Origin: OPU3-GD-OMZ sp001901525
Lineage (GTDB): Bacteria > Pseudomonadota > Gammaproteobacteria > Methylococcales > Methylomonadaceae
Direction: 5' to 3'
DNA length: 40,524 nucleotides
Assembly (NCBI GenBank): GCA_963981505.1
Contig: CAXCEI010000012.1
Coordinates: forward strand, 1 to 40,524
Shown here: one piece after another, positions 17,702 to 25,762 of the stretch
How the letters are laid out: every line of letters begins with the position of its first letter
Position numbering within the stretch: the first letter of the stretch is position 1
Program-made: the position numbers and the translations under genes
Notes under the pieces: model-generated
The model's input: the letters and a program-made list of their open reading frames with translations, nothing else
The model's database searches: none
Told to the model about the DNA's origin: nothing

Positions 17702-18871
17702 ATGTTCGCTAACAAAGTCTTTATTTTTTGTATCACGGGTGCTTTATTGTGGCTTACGATTACCTTTGGTTTTAATATCAATATCCCACTACTACCCAAA
17801 GAAAGCCCCAATGCAAACACGCTTAAAACAACACTGTCGTTACCGAAAGGTTTTAGCATTACGGTCTTTGCCACAAATCTCCCGGGGGTGCGCACCATAC
17901 TGCCAACACCCACCGGCGATTTAATTGTCACATTACCTAAAAAGGGGCAAGTGGCCTTACTGAAAAAAACACCGGCTAACCCAAAAGCTACCCGACAAGC
18001 TCTCCCCTTACTTTCCGGCCTTAACTTACCCAGCGGCTTAGCTTTTTACAAGAACTGGCTTTATATCGCTGAAAGTCATGCCATTGGCCGCATTCACTAC
18101 GACCCCATCAAGCAACACATTTCCGGCGACTATCAAACCATTATCAGCAATCTTCCTAACGGCGGTAATCACTGGACCCGAACCATTAAATTCAGCCCTG
18201 ACGGTCAACTTTTTATCGCTGTCGGTTCCCGTTGTAATGTTTGTGAAGAGCCCAACCACTTTCGTGCCACACTGCTTAAATATCGCCCTGATGGCAGTCA
18301 CGGTGAAATCTATGCAACCGGTCTTCGAAACACGGTCGGGTTTGCCTGGGAACCGAGTACCCGGCGTTTATTTGGCGTGGATAACGGCCGTGATTTCTTA
18401 GGTGATAACACCCCGCCCGATGAAATTAATTGGATTCAAAAAGACCATTTTTACGGTTGGCCCTATAGCTATGGCAACAATCAACCGGATCCTCAGTATG
18501 GCTCAGACAAAAGCCATGAGATTAGCCGCGCAACACCGCCATACCATTTACTGAGCGCCCACAGTGCCCCCCTCGCACTACTTTTTCTTAAACACCCACG
18601 CTTTCCAACCCAGTTACGCAAAAAAGCACTGATTACCTTACACGGCTCCTGGAACCGCTCCACCAAAATCGGTTATAAAATAATCGCCGTAGACCTTAAT
18701 GATTCCATTCCTAACCGCCAGCACGACTTTATTACCGGCTTTGAAACACAAGGCAATGTTATTGGCCGTCCGGTAGATATTGCTGAAGACCTCCAAGGCA
18801 ACTTATTCCTTTCTGATGACTTTAGCGGTACTGTTTATAAAATAACTTACCAACCGGATCAAAACCCATAA
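17702..18871 (+). CDS. PQQ-dependent sugar dehydrogenase-like protein (glucose/sorbosone dehydrogenase family), membrane-anchored
   Basis: The 389-residue protein belongs to the soluble glucose/sorbosone dehydrogenase beta-propeller family (GSDH), which oxidises sugars using pyrroloquinoline quinone. An N-terminal hydrophobic segment (about residues 5-24) without a clear cleavage site suggests export with a membrane anchor. Family features are the FSITVFATNLPGVR start of the propeller, the GSRCNVCEE motif, the GLRNTVGFAWEP stretch, DNGRDFLGDNTPPDE and HFYGWPYSYG, then HGSWNR. The substrate is not evident. No pqq biosynthesis genes lie nearby. The ribosome site before the ATG is weak. It lies alone between dapD's terminator and yffB, in the same direction as both. 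Confidence 0.85.
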   Translation: MFANKVFIFCITGALLWLTITFGFNINIPLLPKESPNANTLKTTLSLPKGFSITVFATNLPGVRTILPTPTGDLIVTLPKKGQVALLKKTPANPKATRQALPLLSGLNLPSGLAFYKNWLYIAESHAIGRIHYDPIKQHISGDYQTIISNLPNGGNHWTRTIKFSPDGQLFIAVGSRCNVCEEPNHFRATLLKYRPDGSHGEIYATGLRNTVGFAWEPSTRRLFGVDNGRDFLGDNTPPDEINWIQKDHFYGWPYSYGNNQPDPQYGSDKSHEISRATPPYHLLSAHSAPLALLFLKHPRFPTQLRKKALITLHGSWNRSTKIGYKIIAVDLNDSIPNRQHDFITGFETQGNVIGRPVDIAEDLQGNLFLSDDFSGTVYKITYQPDQNP

Positions 18872-18971
18872 CTTTCTTAAGACTGACCCTTGTAGACAAA
18901 CTGATCTCTTGGCACAATAACACCCTCATAAGCCTTATCAACACCACTCAATAGCCTAAACATTCAAATCA

Positions 18972-19316
18972 ATGATTACACTGTACGGCATAAAAAACTG
19001 CAACACCGTGAGTAAAGCCAGAAAATGGCTGGAGGCACATGCGATTGATTATCAATTCCATGATTTCAGAGCCGATGGCCTGAGTCGTGATCAACTGACC
19101 CAAATAGCCGGGCAGATCCCCTGGGAAACACTCCTTAACCGGCGCAGCACCCGCTGGAAAGACATTCCTGTAGAAGTACGGGGAAACCTCGACCAAACAC
19201 AAGCGCTTGAATTTATGCTATTGCACCCAACATTAATTAAACGACCAGTTTTAATCAGCACCACGAAAGCCTTTGTCGGATTTTCAGAACCACTGTATCA
19301 ACAACACTTAACCTGA
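18972..19316 (+). CDS. yffB: ArsC/Spx-family reductase-like protein YffB
   Basis: The 114-residue product has the thioredoxin-like ArsC fold with a single N-terminal catalytic-type cysteine C10 in YGIKNCNTVSKARKWL. It also has the WETLLNRRSTRWK and HPTLIKRPVLI strings of the YffB subgroup. YffB proteins are thought to be glutathione-dependent thiol reductases, but the substrate is not settled, and arsenate reduction is unlikely without ars genes. In E. coli yffB also lies directly before dapE, and that neighbour order is kept here. Confidence 0.88.
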   Translation: MITLYGIKNCNTVSKARKWLEAHAIDYQFHDFRADGLSRDQLTQIAGQIPWETLLNRRSTRWKDIPVEVRGNLDQTQALEFMLLHPTLIKRPVLISTTKAFVGFSEPLYQQHLT

Positions 19317-19379
19317 CGCAAACACATTACTCATCGCAAATTAAAGCATTGACTCTTTAAGCTCATTAAAAATTAAACC

Positions 19380-20513
19380 ATGACACAAACACTGGCATTA
19401 CTCGAAGCTCTCATAAAAAAACCCTCAGTAACCCCTAACGATGAAGGCTGTCAGGATTTAATTGCTCAGCACCTAACGCCACTGGGTTTTGTCGACGAAC
19501 GGCTTGATTTTGACGATACCCAAAACATCTGGTTACGGCGCGGTCAATCAGCCCCTTTATTTGTTTTTCTGGGTCATACCGATGTGGTTCCTCCAGGCCC
19601 GCTGGACGAATGGGACACCCCGCCTTTTGAGCCGACGATTAAAGGCGATTTACTGTATGGCCGCGGGACCGCCGATATGAAAGGCGGTATCGCTTGTTTT
19701 ATCACCGCTTGCGAACGCTTTATCGAAAAACACCCCGATCATGCCGGTTCAATCGCACTAATGATTACCAGCGATGAAGAAGGTATTGCCACTAATGGCG
19801 TGGTTAAAGTCATTGACGTGTTAGAACAACGTCATGAAAAAATTGACTGGTGCCTAGTGGGCGAACCTTCCAGTGATAAAAAAATAGCCGATGTCATCCG
19901 CGTCGGGCGCCGAGGATCATTGTGTGCAAAACTGACCGTTAATGGTATTCAAGGCCATGTTGCTTATCCCGATCTTGCCGAAAACCCTATCCATGCCGTT
20001 ACCCCGGCACTCACTGAATTAACCCAAGAAGTTTGGGATCGTGGCAATCAATTCTTCCCCGCAACCAGTTTGCAAATTTCCAATATTAATGCCGGTACCG
20101 GTGCTGAAAACATTATCCCCGGCCATGCTGAAATATTATTTAACCTGCGCTTTTCTACGGCTTTAAATGAACAAACCATTAAAGACCGAACCCATGCCAT
20201 CCTGGATAAATATAATTTCAACTACACCTTAGACTGGCGCTTATCTGGCAATCCGTTCTTAACCGACAAAGGTGAACTGATCACCGCATGCCACCAAGCG
20301 ATTGAGGGGGTCACCGGCTATGAGCCCGTAGACGATACCGGTGGCGGCACATCAGATGGCCGCTTTATCGCACCGACCGGTGCTCAAGTGATAGAACTGG
20401 GGCCTATTAATGAGAGTATTCACAAAATAAATGAACATGTTTGCGTTGAAGACTTAGAAACACTTTCAATTATTTATGAAAACATCCTGACGCATTTACT
20501 CGTTAACAATTAG
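19380..20513 (+). CDS. dapE: Succinyl-diaminopimelate desuccinylase
   Basis: DapE hydrolyses N-succinyl-LL-diaminopimelate to succinate and LL-diaminopimelate. The 377-residue M20 metallopeptidase has the zinc ligands and catalytic residues in place: H66 and D68 in GHTDVVPPG, D99 in GRGTADMKGG, and E133/E134 in SDEEG. The GGGTSDGRF loop and a late histidine in IHKINEHV are also seen. Length equals the E. coli enzyme (375). The 63 bases upstream show no strong Shine-Dalgarno. It ends converging on moaA, the two overlapping by four bases at their 3' ends. Confidence 0.98.
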   Translation: MTQTLALLEALIKKPSVTPNDEGCQDLIAQHLTPLGFVDERLDFDDTQNIWLRRGQSAPLFVFLGHTDVVPPGPLDEWDTPPFEPTIKGDLLYGRGTADMKGGIACFITACERFIEKHPDHAGSIALMITSDEEGIATNGVVKVIDVLEQRHEKIDWCLVGEPSSDKKIADVIRVGRRGSLCAKLTVNGIQGHVAYPDLAENPIHAVTPALTELTQEVWDRGNQFFPATSLQISNINAGTGAENIIPGHAEILFNLRFSTALNEQTIKDRTHAILDKYNFNYTLDWRLSGNPFLTDKGELITACHQAIEGVTGYEPVDDTGGGTSDGRFIAPTGAQVIELGPINESIHKINEHVCVEDLETLSIIYENILTHLLVNN

Positions 20514-21508
20514 CCACCGGTCACGCTCATGTGACGAAAGATAACCGGCTTTTCCTGAAGATTAAATTCATGCTTTTCGGGTTTAATCTTCATCGCCTCA
20601 ACGATCGTTTGTTTCAATAACTCCAGATTGCCTGGATTTGAACGTAGTACTTTTTTCAAATCAACCGAATGTTCATTACCGAGACACAACAACAACCGTC
20701 CTTCCGCCGTTAACCGAACCCGATTACATTGACTACAAAAATTCTCACTGTGCGGTGAAATAAAACCCACACGAGTAGCCCCCCCATCAACCCTAAAATA
20801 ATTAGACGGCCCACCGGTTTTATCAGTCGTCGACAACAAACTAAAATGCTGCGCAAGATCTTCTAGGATTTGATAACTGGGGTAATAGGCCTCGGCGCGG
20901 CTATGATTACTGACCTGTCCTAAGGGCATTTCTTCAATAAAGCTAATATCAAAACCGTGCTCAACCGCATAACGCACTAAATCAACAACCTCATCGTGAT
21001 TTCGGTTTTTTAAAATAACCGCATTCAATTTAATCCGCTCAAAGCCTTGCGCCTTAGCAGCCGCTACCCCGCGCAAGACCTGTTGCAAGTCACCGGTTCG
21101 GGTTAACCGTTTAAAACGCTCAGGATTTAAGGTATCCAGACTGATATTAAGCCGTTTAACATCGGCCTTTTTCAGGTCTTGTGCCATTTTATCAAGATGA
21201 GAACCATTCGTAGTCATCACTAACTCATCTAACCCCTGAAGATTGCCTAACTTATTCATCAATTCAAGAATATTTCGACGAATCAACGGCTCTCCACCGG
21301 TCACTCTTAATTTAGTAACACCGAGTTCGACAAAAGCCTTGGCAACCTGATAGATCTCTTCCAAGGTCAAAATTTGCGCCCGGGGCATAAAGGTCATTTC
21401 TTCGGACATACAATAGACACAGCGAAAATCACAACGATCAGTAACTGACAACCGTAAATAATTTACCGTACGCCCAAAAGAATCAATTAATTTTGGCTGT
21501 GTCTGCAT
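20510..21508 (-). CDS. moaA: GTP 3',8-cyclase MoaA (molybdenum cofactor synthesis)
   Basis: MoaA is a radical SAM enzyme that, with MoaC, converts GTP to cyclic pyranopterin monophosphate, the first step of molybdopterin synthesis. The 332-residue protein has the SAM cluster C26-X3-C30-X2-C33 and a second cluster near the C-terminus with the spacing C-X2-C-X13-C. The C-terminal Gly-Gly needed for GTP cyclisation is present. It stands alone, with no moaC, moaE, moeA or mog next to it. The 3' end overlaps dapE on the other strand by four bases. No molybdenum-cofactor riboswitch was recognised in the 180 bases upstream. Confidence 0.97.
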   Translation of the reverse strand: MQTQPKLIDSFGRTVNYLRLSVTDRCDFRCVYCMSEEMTFMPRAQILTLEEIYQVAKAFVELGVTKLRVTGGEPLIRRNILELMNKLGNLQGLDELVMTTNGSHLDKMAQDLKKADVKRLNISLDTLNPERFKRLTRTGDLQQVLRGVAAAKAQGFERIKLNAVILKNRNHDEVVDLVRYAVEHGFDISFIEEMPLGQVSNHSRAEAYYPSYQILEDLAQHFSLLSTTDKTGGPSNYFRVDGGATRVGFISPHSENFCSQCNRVRLTAEGRLLLCLGNEHSVDLKKVLRSNPGNLELLKQTIVEAMKIKPEKHEFNLQEKPVIFRHMSVTGG

Positions 21509-21688
21509 AACATAAAACTAAAAAATAACCTGTAAGAAAATCCGTAACTGAACACTTTTTACTTAACACACAAAAGAGACCGGTTAACCCGAATAAACGC
21601 ATATAGTAACATTTTTATTGGTATCAATCTCGCATCAACACCCATGCCGCGTTAGAATGGTGGTTTATTATTTTAATCCTCCCTCCCC

Positions 21689-22654
21689 ATGAAAAAACTC
21701 ATCATTGCTTTGCTCGCCGGGCTTTTAATTGCAACCCCCTTGCAGGCTGAAGAAAAGCCCACAATTCGATTGGGTGTCTTAGCCTTTGGCACCGTCAACT
21801 GGGAGCTAACCGCCCTTAAAAATGAAATCAAAACGCCTTCATTTAATCTGGATATTCGCCGCTTAACCAGCCCACAAGCCGGCAAGATTGCACTGCAATC
21901 CGGTGCTGTGGACATGATTGTTGCCGACTGGGTTTGGGTTTCCAGACAGCGTGAAAATAACTTTAACTTTACCTTTTACCCGTATTCAACCGCCTCGGGC
22001 AGACTCATGGTATCTCCAAAAAGCACTATTCACTCTGTTAACGACCTCATCGGTAAGAAGTTAGGAATTGCCGGCGGTGCATTAGACAAAAACTGGCTGT
22101 TGTTACAAACACTCAGCCAGCGCACAGGCTTAACCCTAAAAGAAAACCTTGAACCGGTCTTTGGCGCCCCCCCGCTTCTGAGCCAACAACTGAAACAAGG
22201 CCAGCTCGATGCCGTGATGACCTACTGGCACTATGGCGCCAAACTCGAAGCTCTGGGCTTTCGTTCACTGCTCAGCGGCAGTGATATTATCTCAGGGCTG
22301 GGCATTGAACAAAAAATACCGATGCTCGGTTATGTTTTTCAACAAGACTTTGCCAGCCAACACCCGACCGTCATCACACGTTTTTTTAGCACGCTGGCGT
22401 TAGCAAAAGAACAATTATGTCTTAACGATGCCAGTTGGCAAAAAATTATTCCGTTAACCAAAGCGAACGATCAAAAAACCGCCCAACTCTTACGCCAACG
22501 TTACTGTGACGGCCGCATTAAACAATGGGGACCTGCGGAACACGACGGTGCTGAAAAAATTTACACGCTGTTAAAAGCGCTCAGTAACAACCGTTTAACC
22601 GGCCAGTCTGAACATATTAACCCCGGAACCTTCTGGATGCCTTCAGCACCATGA
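21689..22654 (+). CDS. ABC transporter substrate-binding protein (NitT/TauT type), substrate unknown
   Basis: The 321-residue product is a periplasmic binding protein with a signal peptide ending LQA near residue 20. The mature part begins with an IRLGVLAFGTVNWEL strand, and the DLIGKKLGIAGG and MIVADWVWVSRQ regions fit the SsuA/TauA/NrtA-like fold. It is the first gene of a three-gene importer and overlaps the permease start by four bases. The ATG is preceded by a pyrimidine-rich stretch rather than a Shine-Dalgarno. Ligands of the family include sulfonates, nitrate and pyrimidine precursors. I see no residue pattern that decides between them, and no oxygenase or nitrate reductase lies nearby. 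Confidence 0.85.
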   Translation: MKKLIIALLAGLLIATPLQAEEKPTIRLGVLAFGTVNWELTALKNEIKTPSFNLDIRRLTSPQAGKIALQSGAVDMIVADWVWVSRQRENNFNFTFYPYSTASGRLMVSPKSTIHSVNDLIGKKLGIAGGALDKNWLLLQTLSQRTGLTLKENLEPVFGAPPLLSQQLKQGQLDAVMTYWHYGAKLEALGFRSLLSGSDIISGLGIEQKIPMLGYVFQQDFASQHPTVITRFFSTLALAKEQLCLNDASWQKIIPLTKANDQKTAQLLRQRYCDGRIKQWGPAEHDGAEKIYTLLKALSNNRLTGQSEHINPGTFWMPSAP

Positions 22655-23412
22655 CATCGACCACCAATCCTCAGCGCACCCGCTATTTAGCCGCGCTGTC
22701 CCTGTTTGTTTTTATTTTATTATGGCACGGCATCGCCAGTTGGCTAGCAACACCGGTACTGCCTGAGCCTATCAAAGTCGCTGAAGTTATGTGGTCTGAA
22801 ATCTATCACGGCGACCTATTACATCATTTAGGCATGACTTTATTTCGCTTGACCCTCAGTTTTATCATTGCCATGATATTAGGTTCAGCACTGGGTATTT
22901 TATTAGGCAGAACCCCGACCATCGACCATTTCTTTGATAACTGGCTCATTATTTTTCTCAATATTCCGGCACTGGTCACCATTATTTTGTGTTACGTCTG
23001 GTTTGGTCTCAGCGAGGTCGCCGCTATTCTCGCCGTGGTCGTTAACAAACTTCCCAATGTTATTGTGACCCTTAGAGAAGGGGCTAAATCACTCGATAAA
23101 GACCTGTTAGAAATGGCGCAGAGTTATCGGTTAAGTCGAAAAAAAATATTAACGCAGGTGATCTGGCCACAGCTCCATCCCTACTTTATGGCCGCAGCGC
23201 GGTCCGGTATTGCCCTGATTTGGAAAATTGTCCTGGTCGTTGAATTACTCGGCCGTAGCGATGGCATGGGCTTTCAATTACATTTATTTTTTCAACTGTT
23301 TGATGTCGCCAGCATCTTAGCCTATACGCTCGCCTTCATCACCGTCATACAGGTTATCGAAATCAGCGTATTAAAACCCCTAGACCACTATGGTAGACGG
23401 TGGCAACGATGA
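22651..23412 (+). CDS. ABC transporter permease (NitT/TauT type)
   Basis: The 253-residue inner-membrane permease has about six hydrophobic helices (first about residues 12-32). The cytoplasmic EAA-type coupling loop lies at roughly 150-177 (AKSLDKDLLEMAQSYRLSRKK, then WPQLHPYF). It would form the channel with the upstream binding protein and downstream ATPase. The start overlaps the binding-protein stop by four bases, and the stop overlaps the ATPase start in an ATGA arrangement, so the three are one transcript with coupled translation. Length is normal for the family. Confidence 0.92.
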   Translation: MTSTTNPQRTRYLAALSLFVFILLWHGIASWLATPVLPEPIKVAEVMWSEIYHGDLLHHLGMTLFRLTLSFIIAMILGSALGILLGRTPTIDHFFDNWLIIFLNIPALVTIILCYVWFGLSEVAAILAVVVNKLPNVIVTLREGAKSLDKDLLEMAQSYRLSRKKILTQVIWPQLHPYFMAAARSGIALIWKIVLVVELLGRSDGMGFQLHLFFQLFDVASILAYTLAFITVIQVIEISVLKPLDHYGRRWQR

Positions 23413-24149
23413 CTGAAATTAGCCTTGCTATTGAGCAAAAGAAATTCCCTAAATCAAGCCAACCTCAATCAGAAAATATTATTGCTGATTTAAATCTCAA
23501 CATTCATTCCGGTGAGTTTGTCTGCCTCATTGGCCCCTCGGGCTGCGGCAAGACGACTCTACTTAATTTGGTTGCCGGACTGGATGAAAACTATCAGGGA
23601 ACGATTACCTTTGGCGCCCCCCACAACGACTGCCGTATCGGCTATGTTTTTCAAAACCCCCGATTACTCCCGTGGCGGACGGTACGAGAAAATATTGAAC
23701 TGGTTTTGCCCCTCTACACCCCCGACCATACCGTTGATGAATTATTGGCATCAATGAAACTCACAGCGGTTCAAGATAATTACCCCCAGCGCCTCTCACT
23801 GGGTATGAGCCGACGTGTAGCCTTGGTAAGGGCCTTTGCTATCAATCCGGACATTCTCTTAATGGATGAACCATTTGTGTCTTTAGATGCTCCCACCGCG
23901 CGTAAGATTCGAAAACAACTGACAACACTGTGGGACCAACAGCAACACACGGTCTTATTTGTCACCCATGATTTAAGAGAAGCCATTACCTTGGCAGACC
24001 GGCTGATTTTCTTATCCAGCTCGCCAATGACTATCGTTCGTGATGTCAAAATTACGGTCCCGAGAACGCAGCGTTTTAATGAAAACCAAATAGAACAATT
24101 CAAAAATCAACTGTTATCCCAGTACCCTGATATTAATCACTTACTCTAA
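23409..24149 (+). CDS. ABC transporter ATP-binding protein with LSLGM signature variant
   Basis: The 246-residue protein powers the importer. It has Walker A GPSGCGKTT (42-50), the Q-loop VFQNPRLLPW (Q82), Walker B ending D153-E154 and the switch histidine in VTHDLREA. The signature motif is L129-S-L-G-M133, in which the usual third-position glycine of LSGGM is leucine. A GTG at 23400 would add three residues. I prefer the ATG at 23409 because it overlaps the permease stop as ATGA. The operon is closed by a terminator about 45 bases downstream. Confidence 0.9.
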   Translation: MTEISLAIEQKKFPKSSQPQSENIIADLNLNIHSGEFVCLIGPSGCGKTTLLNLVAGLDENYQGTITFGAPHNDCRIGYVFQNPRLLPWRTVRENIELVLPLYTPDHTVDELLASMKLTAVQDNYPQRLSLGMSRRVALVRAFAINPDILLMDEPFVSLDAPTARKIRKQLTTLWDQQQHTVLFVTHDLREAITLADRLIFLSSSPMTIVRDVKITVPRTQRFNENQIEQFKNQLLSQYPDINHLL

Positions 24150-24195
24150 GCCCCCCATAAAGATAGGCTCGCTGTAAACGACAGACGCTAATAAG

Positions 24196-24229
24196 AAAAA
24201 GCCCTATCGATCACTCGACAGGGCTTTTT
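24196..24229. terminator. Bidirectional intrinsic terminator between ABC operon and porin
   Basis: AAAAAGCCCTATCGA and TCGACAGGGCTTTTT form a 15-position stem with one mismatch and a four-base loop. T-runs occur on both strands, so it can end both the plus-strand ABC operon and the convergent porin gene, which stops 49 bases away. Confidence 0.9.
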
Positions 24230-24277
24230 TTATTACTTTAGAACGTTACCGTACCGTCCTTAATACTGACAATAACT

Positions 24278-25621
24278 TTAGAAGACGACCTGGGCACGCG
24301 CTGTTAAGGCATGAACAAAATCGTCTTTCAGTGTATCAGTGACTAAATCACGATCAGAGAAAACATAATTCAAACGCAGTGCAACATTATTGGTTGCCCA
24401 CCAGTTAAGAGCGGCCGTCCAGTTATTCGTTCGACCCGCCGCGCTAAAATTACCATCAGACAAATCAAGATGACTGTAACGCGCCGCCACTTCCCAGGCC
24501 CCGATACCGCCATTACCGACTTCATGACCGACTTTGACTCGTTTCCATTGGCCGGCAGATTGTTTCCAGTTCATATGCTCACCGGTTAAGAAATAACCCA
24601 CTTCAGCATAGTAACTATAAAAATTCAAATCGGTCAATCCACCCGTCCGTTCCACATTCATCGTGGTAAATTCTGCTTGCCCATGGAGTGGTCCAAGATA
24701 ACCTGCAATCTCAGCATTGGCTGCTAGAATACTGTCTTCGGACAAGTCTGAACCACTGTCAATCCAGGTACCGCCAATATGCGCTTCAGGGTGATATTTA
24801 AACCTTAATGCGACGCCATCATCAGCTGTAGTATCACGGTAATGCACCGATCCCCCTACATGGAAATGTTGATCTTTGTCATTCACCAAAGACACCAACC
24901 CTCTTGCTGCTGTACCAAAACTTTGGTTGAATTCACCGTCTTCATTAATCCCTGCAGCAAAAGCACCGGCACGACCATAAAAAAGGTCATCATCATAAGC
25001 TACCGTCAGCCCCATTCTACGACGACCTAAATAAGGCGTGTCAATAAAAGCATCGGTTTGTGCCCGTTCTTGAAAGGTTTGCCAATTTGAGCTGTTTTCA
25101 GATTGAAAACTAAAGGGCACTTTCTGATGACCCACTTTAATCGTTACATTATCAAAACCGGTATAAGCCAACCAGCCATCGGTTAAATCAATTTTACTGT
25201 ATTCTGAAAAATCAATTTCGGCCTTGTACTTCCAGTCATGGGCTAATTTACCGTAGCCTTTCAAACGAACCCGGCGTGCTTCCATACCATTTCCAGCTTC
25301 ACTGTTTGGAAAAAAGAAATTCACATCGGTTTGAACACGACCACCGACAGCAAATGCATAAGCGCCATCGGTTGATTTAATACTTATTCCTTTCTTACCC
25401 GTTGAGATCTTATACTGGGTGTCTTTAACGGCACTGATCACAGAAGCATCGGATGTCACTTTCTTTTCAGTGAGTTGCTCAAATTGTTTTTGCGTAATCG
25501 CGCCATTTTCACGTAATATTTTAAGTAAATCCTGATCCACTGCCACAGCTTGCGTACTTCCTAAAACAGCCGCAACGCCGAGTACAACGAGACTCACTGC
25601 GCGTGTTATTTGCTTTGACAT
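24278..25621 (-). CDS. Phosphate-selective porin, OprO/OprP family
   Basis: This is an outer-membrane trimeric porin of the OprP/OprO family, which in Pseudomonas aeruginosa carries phosphate or polyphosphate during phosphate starvation. The 447-residue product has a signal peptide ending AVA (residues 25-27), a short N-terminal helical segment (about 30-55, possible coiled coil) and then a long beta-strand region. The typical entry AVGGRVQTDVNFFF, VRLKGYGKLAHDWKYKAEIDF and GHQKVPFSFQSENSS stretches are present. The protein ends in an aromatic Phe, the usual Bam recognition residue. An AGGGG ribosome site precedes the ATG, and a PHO box lies about 80 bases upstream, which supports phosphate-linked regulation. 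Confidence 0.88.
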   Translation of the reverse strand: MSKQITRAVSLVVLGVAAVLGSTQAVAVDQDLLKILRENGAITQKQFEQLTEKKVTSDASVISAVKDTQYKISTGKKGISIKSTDGAYAFAVGGRVQTDVNFFFPNSEAGNGMEARRVRLKGYGKLAHDWKYKAEIDFSEYSKIDLTDGWLAYTGFDNVTIKVGHQKVPFSFQSENSSNWQTFQERAQTDAFIDTPYLGRRRMGLTVAYDDDLFYGRAGAFAAGINEDGEFNQSFGTAARGLVSLVNDKDQHFHVGGSVHYRDTTADDGVALRFKYHPEAHIGGTWIDSGSDLSEDSILAANAEIAGYLGPLHGQAEFTTMNVERTGGLTDLNFYSYYAEVGYFLTGEHMNWKQSAGQWKRVKVGHEVGNGGIGAWEVAARYSHLDLSDGNFSAAGRTNNWTAALNWWATNNVALRLNYVFSDRDLVTDTLKDDFVHALTARAQVVF

Positions 25622-25684
25622 ACTATGCCCCTATAAATCAATACATTCATTTCAGATTAAACGGTATAAAAAAATCGTAGGGCA

Positions 25685-25718
25685 AGGATAGAGGGGCAAT
25701 GTGACACCTTGATGACAC
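25685..25718 (-). promoter_or_regulatory. PHO box and -10 element upstream of the porin
   Basis: Minus-strand bases 25718-25701 read GTGTCATCAAGGTGTCAC. The two TGTCA half-sites are 11 bases apart start to start, matching the PhoB PHO box consensus at 14 of 18 positions. Ten bases after the box, TATCCT (25690-25685) has four of six -10 consensus bases. The E. coli phoA promoter has the same ten-base spacing between box and -10. There is no separate -35, as expected for a PhoB-activated promoter. Confidence 0.75.
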
Positions 25719-25762
25719 AATTGTTTTTTTAAAAAAAGGTCAGGACAGGATAAATATTCAGT

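Noticed and set aside
17563..17931. 122-residue minus-strand frame over the start of the PQQ-type dehydrogenase
   Set aside because: It is antisense to a gene with clear family motifs and has no protein-like features of its own.
21509..21688. Possible molybdenum-cofactor riboswitch upstream of moaA
   Set aside because: Only a short GGTTAACC palindrome and AT-rich sequence were seen; no multi-stem aptamer pattern could be traced.
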